Assembly: GCA_030847615.1 (NCBI GenBank)
Contig: JAUMIR010000001.1
Location: forward strand, 162,723,001 to 162,787,000
Source of the DNA: Gambelia wislizenii
Lineage: Eukaryota; Chordata; Lepidosauria; Squamata; Crotaphytidae
Length of the DNA: 64,000 nucleotides
Direction: 5' to 3'
The position numbers were made by a program, and so were the translations under genes. Below the pieces are notes generated by a model. The model searched no databases. It was given only the letters and a program-made list of their open reading frames with translations, and had not been told where the DNA came from. This document shows positions 57,685 through 64,000 of the stretch, in pieces; position 1 is the stretch's first letter, and every line of letters starts with the position of its first letter.

Positions 57685-57775
57685 ACAGAAGGATTGTGTA
57701 TTCCTACATGGCAGAGGGTTAGACTGGCTGGCCCTTGTGGACTCTTCCTACTCTATGGTTCTATGATTCTATGAT
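57685..57775 (+). mobile_element. CR1 LINE extreme 3' end
   Basis: CAGAGGGTTAGACTGGCTGG and CTCTATGGTTCTATGATTCT ATGATGG are the CR1 3' UTR and terminal octamers. The 5' part is missing. Confidence 0.85.
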
Positions 57776-57952
57776 GGTCTAAAGAAGGACAACTATTTGA
57801 CTAAGGGCCACCAAAAAGATCACCATAGAGTTTCAAGCTGAACATTGACTTTATCATTCATGTTGCTGCCAAACATCACTGCTTCTTCTCTCAGTGAACT
57901 GGGGCTATCTCCCTGTTTACTGATTTACCAAATCCAAAGCTTGACAAGTTGT

Positions 57953-58043
57953 GGTTTTGGACTAGAATCCCAGAATCTTCCAGCCAGCCTAACCATTGCC
58001 CATTCTGGCTTTGGAACTATGGGAGTTTATAATCCAAAAAGTA
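57953..58043. mobile_element. Short foldback MITE
   Basis: TTTTGGACTAGAATCCCAGAA at left is echoed by GGGAGTTTATAATCCAAAAA at right. Same family as 44,027-44,112. Confidence 0.55.
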
Positions 58044-58725
58044 ACCTTTCCAAGCTCTGAATTAATAATAAGCTCTTCTGCTCTGAACTCCATGGCCAGG
58101 CATTCGAAAATGGGTCTGTGGGGTAAGTCCACCTACTTGCCCAGCATAAGCTCTGACTCTCTGACCATCCAAGTACTGCAGAAAGTATGTGCAACAATTT
58201 ATTTATTGTCTCCTCCTTTCAGAAAGCCAATTCTATGAGAGAACAAAGATGAGCAAAGACAGCTGGTGGCCTCCATGTCAATGGGGTGGTGAACTTGAGC
58301 TAGTTTTGAGTCTTAACTTGAGAAACTATCACAATTGTTGAACCCAATTCCCCAAAAGGTTCGGCACCTTGGATGGCTCATTTAAATTTTGGACTAAAAT
58401 GTTTAGTGACATCATATCCCCACTGACATGGGAATCCTAACCACCACTGAAGAAGTGGGAAGCACACCCCAGTTCCAACACCTGTATATTCTTAAAGTAG
58501 TAATATTCAGATGGCTTTCCCCTGAGAGAGGAACTGGGATGTACATTTCCTACTTCTGAAGGTGAAACTTTTTAGCTTCATATCTGATATTGTCACTCAA
58601 GAGGCTGTTATTTAGGGAGGTCATGCCTTTCCCCTCTTGTTTCTAAATCATAGATGCTTATTCCTTGGGAGAATCTCTACCTTGGTTTATGAAGAACCAT
58701 TAAAAAAAAAATAATCCAGGAAATA

Positions 58726-58887
58726 TATTCAGGGGTAACCATATTGGCCATGCAAAAAATTCCAAAATCCAAAAGCTTGTGTGAAATATTTTGTACATTT
58801 TAGTTGGCCCAATAAAGGCTTCATTGTTTTATGGATTTTGCATTTTGTTGTATTTTGCTACATGGCCAACATGGCTACCCCTGAATA
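58726..58887. mobile_element. Palindromic MITE M
   Basis: TATTCAGGGGTAACCATATT at left is matched by AACATGGCTACCCCTGAATA at right, with GGCCATG inside both arms. The phrase TTTTAGTTGGCCCAATAAAG in the middle recurs near 59,418, so a second fragment is there. Confidence 0.7.
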
Positions 58888-60519
58888 CCCTTCCTCAATT
58901 TGAAAATACCAAATGCTGCTGCAACAGGGGAGACTTTAACAAGGAGGACATAATCCTTTGAGGTTTCTATCTCCAACAAAGGTAAAACTCTTTCATTTGG
59001 ACTATAATTGGCAAATTTTACCTACACAGGACCTTAAAGTTTTTTCAGATGTAACAGTACAGAGGATTCTGGAGAAATTCCATGTTCTCTACCTAATAAA
59101 TGGGCAGCTAGCAGAACAGAGTTTGCCTGGATTTCAAAGGAACGTCCTTTGCTGCTGCTAATGGATTTGAAATTCTATTGCCTGTGTTCTACTGCCATTT
59201 GTCCCCAGCACCCACATGGCCAAGAAGGGGAGTGGACTCTGCCTGCACTGAAATCATTCCAGATGTAACTGACAACAGAAATTAACATCTGAGACAAAAT
59301 GTAAGCCTGTGACTCTAACATCATTACTTCTCTTCTCCTGTATGATTTTTAACATCTTTGCTTAATGAAGAAGCCAACAAAGATTTGAAAGCTTTTATGA
59401 GGCATTTTTGTGCATTTTAGTTGGCCCAATAAAGATATCACTTTTTTGTGGGTTTTGTTGAATAAAAAAAATTAGATACCATAAAATATACAGTATTTTT
59501 TTCTTTTGGCATTATAACTTTGTGGCAGATATTAAATCTTGGAAACTTGGAAACTGTCTCTCTCTCATGCACAAATGCCATCTCTTTGCATCCTTCCCAC
59601 TAAAGCCTGAAAAGGTGCTACATATCAAGAGGTAAGAGGTAACTAAGGACATATAAGGGACATTTGTTTAAACTGGGCACAATGTCAGAAGGGAAGAGAA
59701 GAGAAGAAAAATTGTGTTGGATTTTGTGCTGCACGGGCTTTCCAAACTTTCAGCTTGACTTCCAAAGCGGGAAGCCAGCTTAAAATGCTTAATCTCCTGG
59801 AAAGCATTGTTAGCTGACATTCATTAAAAAACCAATAAAAACAGACACATCACCTTCTTAAAAAAAAGTGAGTGGTCTGAATTTTTGTTGTTGTTACATG
59901 TCCTCAAGTTGACTCCAGCTTTTAGTGACCTTGTCACAGAATTTTCTTCACAAGATTTCTTTACGGTGTTGCCATTGCCTTCTTTTAAGGCTGAGAAAAT
60001 GCACAATACTCTCAGGCTTTGATTGCATAAATTTTCAGGCCAGCAATTTAAGGTTGCAAGTTTGAGTGCCTTTTGCTTAAATTTTCCCTTCTTGGATACA
60101 TCTTGACTCATAAGCCCACCTCAGTCAGCCTGTCATTTCAAAACATGCAGCTACAGATGCAGTCTTTATAACCCACAATCCTAAATTTACTTTAAAATAA
60201 CAAAACCAAATAGGTCTCTTCTTTGTAGGGGAGGCAATGAAAATGGAAGATAAGCCTTCCTCCCTGTGACCCTGCTAGGGACTGTAGAGAGAGAAAGATA
60301 GTTACTCTGCTATCCCCAAATTTGAGTGTCCTTGCGTAATGCTGGTTTCTACCTTCTGACTATGAGGAAACCGGTCTTTATTTTATTGTTGAAAGGCTTG
60401 CAGCTCTATATCATTTTACAACATTGACAGTAGCACCTCATCAAAAAATTAAATAAAAAAATACTAAGGTGTCATCTCCAAAGAACGTTACATATGCTTA
60501 TTTTCTGCTTTGCCATTAT
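58888..60519. other. Intergenic with minus-strand SINE scrap
   Basis: Bases 59,886-59,998 are a minus-strand fragment of the tRNA SINE family (tail TTGTTGTTGTTACATGTCC, then CAAGTTGACTCCAGCTTTTA). No gene seen. Confidence 0.5.
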
Positions 60520-61112
60520 GGAGATTTTCAGATGGGGTTTTTCTACGGGGCAGGCATGGAACAGGGTCAAGAAAGGGGCTGTCGTTCAGATGCCTTCGAC
60601 CCCTTCTATCCTGCTCCTGTACTGCCCCCATGCTGCTCTCGGGATATTCTATTGACGACGAAAAATTGTGAATAGAACACCCCTTCTGTGCCTGTCACGG
60701 AATCAGGAATGTGGGAAACGGAGCCCTGTCCCTGTTCTGCAATGACAGGCATGGGGGAGGAGCTCTGTGGCAGACACTTCCAGCCACCAACAGCCAGGTA
60801 AGTGCCACCCTTCTCTCCCCCTTCCCGGGTTCCTTTTTTATTTTTAACTTATTTTTAAATTTTATTTTGTGTTTTAACAGCTGGGGGGGTTAAATTTGAA
60901 TCCTGCGAGAACGAGCGGGATTTCCCCCAGCCGGTCGTAAAGACAGCTTTACGACGGCTGCATTTACGGACGGCTGGGCAAGGAGAGAGGATGCCCGTTC
61001 CTGGTGCAGAATGGAGGTAACTGTATGAACATTTACTTCCATTCCGTTGCAGGAACGGGAGAGGAGGTGGCGGGGCAGCAACGGGGCATTTTGGCCCCAT
61101 GTGAAAATCTCC
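60520..61112. mobile_element. Foldback MITE, copy G
   Basis: Starts GGAGATTTTCAGATGGGG and ends CATGTGAAAATCTCC. It is the same subtype as copy A at 6.2 kb in the opposite orientation (shared TTTACTTCCATTCCGTTGCA-type and GGAATGGAGGTAA-type segments). Flanks TAT and TAC differ by one base. Confidence 0.75.
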
Positions 61113-62326
61113 TACTTCTTATTCTACAGGAACTTCATATTCCCTCTCCGTCTGTCTCCTTCTGTTATTCCCATAGGAAGAAGGTTACCTGTTTTGTTGC
61201 TCACTGTTACTTTTGTAGGCTGCAAAGTCTGATAATAGTATGGCTGCTGTACTCTGTCAAAATACATTTGGTTCTTGTAGAAATTGGGGCTTAGGGACAC
61301 TTTTAATTAATTAATTTATTTATTTTTACAATTTTACAGGCCACAGCATCAAAAGTTATTTAAAGAGGGTCCCTGGTAAAGAAAAGGTTAAGAGTCACTG
61401 GTTTAGCTAAACAAAAAGTCTAAACAATTGGAAATGGTCTATTGCAGGTATCTGACAAATATTATAGATGCTTTTTGGCATCACAAGGTTTGGAAAGGTA
61501 ACATGGACTGGACATAGTAATTAGCAGCATACATGGCAAACACAGTCATATTTTCAGTGATACCACAGTGTTTGTTTGTTTCAGCATATTTTGGGAACAT
61601 ACTAGGCTTAGCCAGAAACTGTCACTCAAACACTTTCAATGTGAACTGACAGGTTGCTTTGCTGAGTGTTGCCACTGGAGATTGCCATGTCAGATTTCAC
61701 TGACACTACCATTTAAGTATGCAGATTGAATTTTTAATAGCTAAGAAATGCTTAAACATTAAGGATCTTTGTAGACTCTCAGGAACATTCTTAACATTTC
61801 CAAAGAACTCTGCCTTCCTCAAAGGACTGATTTACGTAACAAAGAACCAAAACGAACAAGGGTGCCTTGTGCTTTGTTCTCTCTGAATGTTCATGAATGT
61901 GGGTAGCATGCTCATCAAAATCCGTTTAGGCTTAGAACTGGGATATCAAAAGAGAACCATCCATTTCTGTAGTCACTCTATGGCAGTGGTGGGGAAAGTG
62001 TGGTCCCTGAGCTGCATGCAGACCCAAACTGCTCTTTTACAGCCCTTGGAGACCCCCAAAGTCCCCTGAACCCCTCAAACCTCTACTCCATGGTTTGGAG
62101 GTATACCAGGTGCTCTCTCTCTCTCTTGAGCCTGCAGCTCAGGCATGTTGGTAGTATTCTGTGCATTTCCAGGGCTCAGTGTCTTTCCCTTGAACTGGGA
62201 TAGGACCAGCTTGTAGCAACAGGAAATTGTGAGCAGCCACTCAGATAAGTGAAACTGTAGATCCTTGGACACAGAAATACTTAATGATCACTAAAACAAC
62301 TCATAAGTCAACAGAACATAAGTTTA
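61113..62326. other. Intergenic
   Basis: A hAT-like end scrap near 61,985-62,010 (GGCAGTGGTGGGGAAAGTGT). Nothing else recognised. Confidence 0.35.
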
Positions 62327-62900
62327 GAGCTTTGTTGTTAACTGCCATCAAGCCAACTTGACTTATGGTGACCCTGTGAAGGAGAGACCTCCAGGTTACC
62401 CTGTTAACATCAACAGCCCTGCTCAGGACTTGCAGACTCAGGGCCCTGGCTTCCTTGATTGAGTCTATCCATCTTCAATGTGGTCTTCCTCTTTACCTGC
62501 TGCCTTCTACCATACTAAACATTATTGTATTTTCTAGAGAATAATGTCTTCTCATTATATGTACAAAGTACAACAGTTTCAGTTTTGTCATTTTGGCTTC
62601 TAGAGAGAGTTCAGGCTTGATTTGCTCTAGGACCCATTTATTTGTCTTTTTAGCAGTCCATGGTATCTGGAGACCTCTTCTCTAGCACCACATTTCAAAT
62701 GAGTTTATTTTCTTCCTATCAGCTTTCTTTACTGTCCAACTTTCACAACCATACATAGAAATTGGAAATATGATGGCATGGAAAATCCTAACATTAGTAT
62801 TGATACATTTTTACACTTGAGGAACTTGTCTAGTTTCTTCTTAGCTGCACTTCCAAGTTCTAGTCTTCTGCTGATTTCTTGACTGACCCAAGGTATGGAA
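62327..62900 (-). pseudogene. Second non-LTR retrotransposon, RT C-terminal remnant
   Basis: Read on the minus strand, the sequence encodes in broken frames CysGluSerTrp-like text around TATGGTTGTGAAAGTTGGAC (62,735-62,755) and continues through a VLEQIKPELSLEAKMTKLKL-like segment (about 62,570-62,650), characteristic of the C-terminal part of LINE polyproteins. It then reaches a tail at 62,330-62,385 whose CACCATAAGTCAAGTTGGCT resembles the tail of the SINEs in this window. The clade is uncertain. Confidence 0.65.
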
Positions 62901-63177
62901 AATCTTTACTGTTTCTATAACCCAATCTAATACCAGCAAGTCTGCATGTACACATGCAGACATTAATTTAACAACAAACAGGCATTTAACAACATACTGT
63001 TCGATAAATGTACATATTTATCCAATATGTGCAGGTATACCTCAGTTAATGAAGTAGGTGGGTTCCTCAATATTACTTCTTTAACAGAAAATTTGATACC
63101 AGAGGCAAGAATAACATGAGAAGAATAGGGACAGGTTCCTGCACCACAAGAAAAAGAGTGGTTCAACATGTGAAGTC

Positions 63178-63632
63178 GAATGCTTTCACAGCTGTCATTC
63201 ATAGGTTTTTTGTGGGGTTTTCTGGGCTATGAGGCCGTGTTCTAGAAAAGTTTATTCCTGACATTTTGCCTGCATCTGTGGCTCGCATCTTCAGAGAATG
63301 GTGGTGTGTTGGTGTGTGGGGTTTATATACCTGTGACTCTCTGTTGAAGAGGATTAGCATGTAAATTTGTGTATTCAGTTGTTGGATGTTCAGTTCTTAG
63401 GGTGGGAGGATATGCAAGGGGGATTAGTGTCTATTTAGCTCATGGTCCATTGCCTGCTGGAAGCCCCCTGTCCCTGGGCGAAATTCATTTGCATGTGTTG
63501 AGTTTTTATTTTGATGTTTTTCAGGACTGGTAGCCAAACTTTGTTTACTTTTAGGGTTTCCTCTTTCCTGTTCTCCAGGTGTTTGTTGTCCAGATGTCCA
63601 GGTGTTTGTAGATTTCAATAGCTTCCCTATAA
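63178..63632 (-). pseudogene. Penelope-like 3' end, minus strand
   Basis: Reverse complement matches the 3' part of the copies at 4.5-4.9 and 22.6-23.0 kb: GGGAAGCTATTGAAATC, AACACCTGG, GAGGAAACCCTAAAAGTAAAC, CCAGGGACAGGGGG, then the ribozyme-like tail and GGCCTCATAGCCCAGAAAACC. It is interrupted by an extra copy of AACACCTGGACATCTGGACA text. Confidence 0.8.
63255..63300 (-). ncRNA. Hammerhead-like motif, minus strand copy
   Basis: Complement has CTGAAGA (from 63,294 leftward), hairpin around CACAGAT, and ATGTC. GAAA is replaced by CAAA, so the core is damaged. Confidence 0.25.
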
Positions 63633-63780
63633 ATTCACCCAGGGACAGGGGGCTTCAACAGGGACTCACAGGATATAGACTCCACACACCACCATTCTCT
63701 GAAGATGCCAGCCACAGATGCAGGTGAAATGTCAGGAATAAACTCTTCTAGAACACAGCCTCATAGCCTGGAAAACCCCC
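63633..63780 (+). mobile_element. Penelope-like 3' tail, plus strand
   Basis: Starts ATTCACCCAGGGACAGGGGG, jumps (internal deletion) to GGATATAGACTCCACACACC and ends with GAACACAGCCTCATAGCCTG. It abuts the minus-strand copy head to head. Confidence 0.8.
63693..63739 (+). ncRNA. Hammerhead-like motif in Penelope tail
   Basis: CTGAAGA at 63,699-63,705, stem II GCCAGC/GCAGGT around CACAGAT, GAAAT at 63,726-63,730 and GTC at 63,731-63,733. Outer arms ATTCT/AGGAAT pair through four positions. Confidence 0.35.
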
Positions 63781-64000
63781 ACTGTGTTTCAGCAAACTTT
63801 TAATCCACTGCTAATAACATGCACACGTGAAATGAAACAACCAGGTCAAGTAAGCTTTGTGTAAGTAAATAAAAACATTTTGAACCTTCTATATAGAACT
63901 TGAGAGCTTCTTCCAAAATGCATCCAGGGATGATTTTTCCTTCACCAGTCTCCACTTTTCTTATGATTTCCATTTTGGTGGTCAGACTTATAGATCTATG
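63781..64000. other. Intergenic end of window
   Basis: Nothing recognised. Confidence 0.4.

Noticed and set aside
57487..57774. 95-codon frame as a host gene
   Set aside because: Its last third is the CR1 3' end, so the frame crosses a retroposon boundary.
1..64000. CRISPR array, operons or prokaryotic mobile DNA
   Set aside because: No regularly spaced direct repeats with unique spacers, and no dense gene layout; the repeats are vertebrate transposable elements.

Overview
This is a stretch of vertebrate nuclear DNA, most probably from a squamate reptile (an iguanian-type lizard is my best guess). The inference rests on the repeats: CR1 LINE fragments, a 5S rRNA-headed SINE, two tRNA-headed SINE types, Penelope-like elements, a full-length Ty1/copia retrotransposon and many palindromic DNA transposons. 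No host gene is complete here and there is no prokaryotic gene organisation. Almost all long open frames are parts of transposable elements or chance frames.

Layout. 0-0.5 kb: a possible terminal exon of a small cationic six-cysteine (defensin-like) secreted peptide, followed by a polyadenylation signal. 1.1-5.3 kb: a tRNA SINE, a palindromic MITE, a Penelope-like fragment with GIY-YIG endonuclease and a tail that looks like a hammerhead ribozyme, then a pogo/Tigger-like MITE. 6-23 kb: intergenic DNA with MITEs, SINEs, a non-autonomous hAT element (16.7-17.2 kb), a CR1 scrap and a second Penelope-like copy (22.4-23.1 kb). 27.2-28.0 kb: the 3' end of a non-LTR retrotransposon on the minus strand. 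29.8-30.4 kb: an internally expanded Tigger-like element.

30,554-35,897 is the best-preserved object: a copia retrotransposon with a perfect 5-bp target duplication (CTTTT), LTRs identical except for one 107-bp indel, a primer-binding site complementary to the anticodon arm of initiator tRNA-Met, a polypurine tract abutting the 3' LTR, and gag-protease and integrase-RT-RNase H frames. An early in-frame TGA and a frameshift break it, so it is a very young but apparently disabled copy.

37-64 kb: intergenic DNA rich in foldback elements. One family with GGAGATTWTCAGAC-type ends recurs (6.2, 40.7, 48.8, 49.2, 54.7 and 60.5 kb). Together with a related 351-bp palindrome at 37.8 kb it includes four copies with matching 3-bp target duplications (TAC, TAA, AGA, TAG). 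There are also Tigger-like elements (39.8 and 41.7 kb), a 5S-SINE (50.0 kb), CR1 (50.9 kb) and, at 63.2-63.8 kb, two Penelope 3' ends in inverted head-to-head orientation.

The elements interact. SINE tails match a LINE 3' end also present in the window, MITEs have inserted into older repeats, and the Penelope tails repeat the ribozyme-like core four times. All family names are pattern recognition from the sequence; no database search was run.
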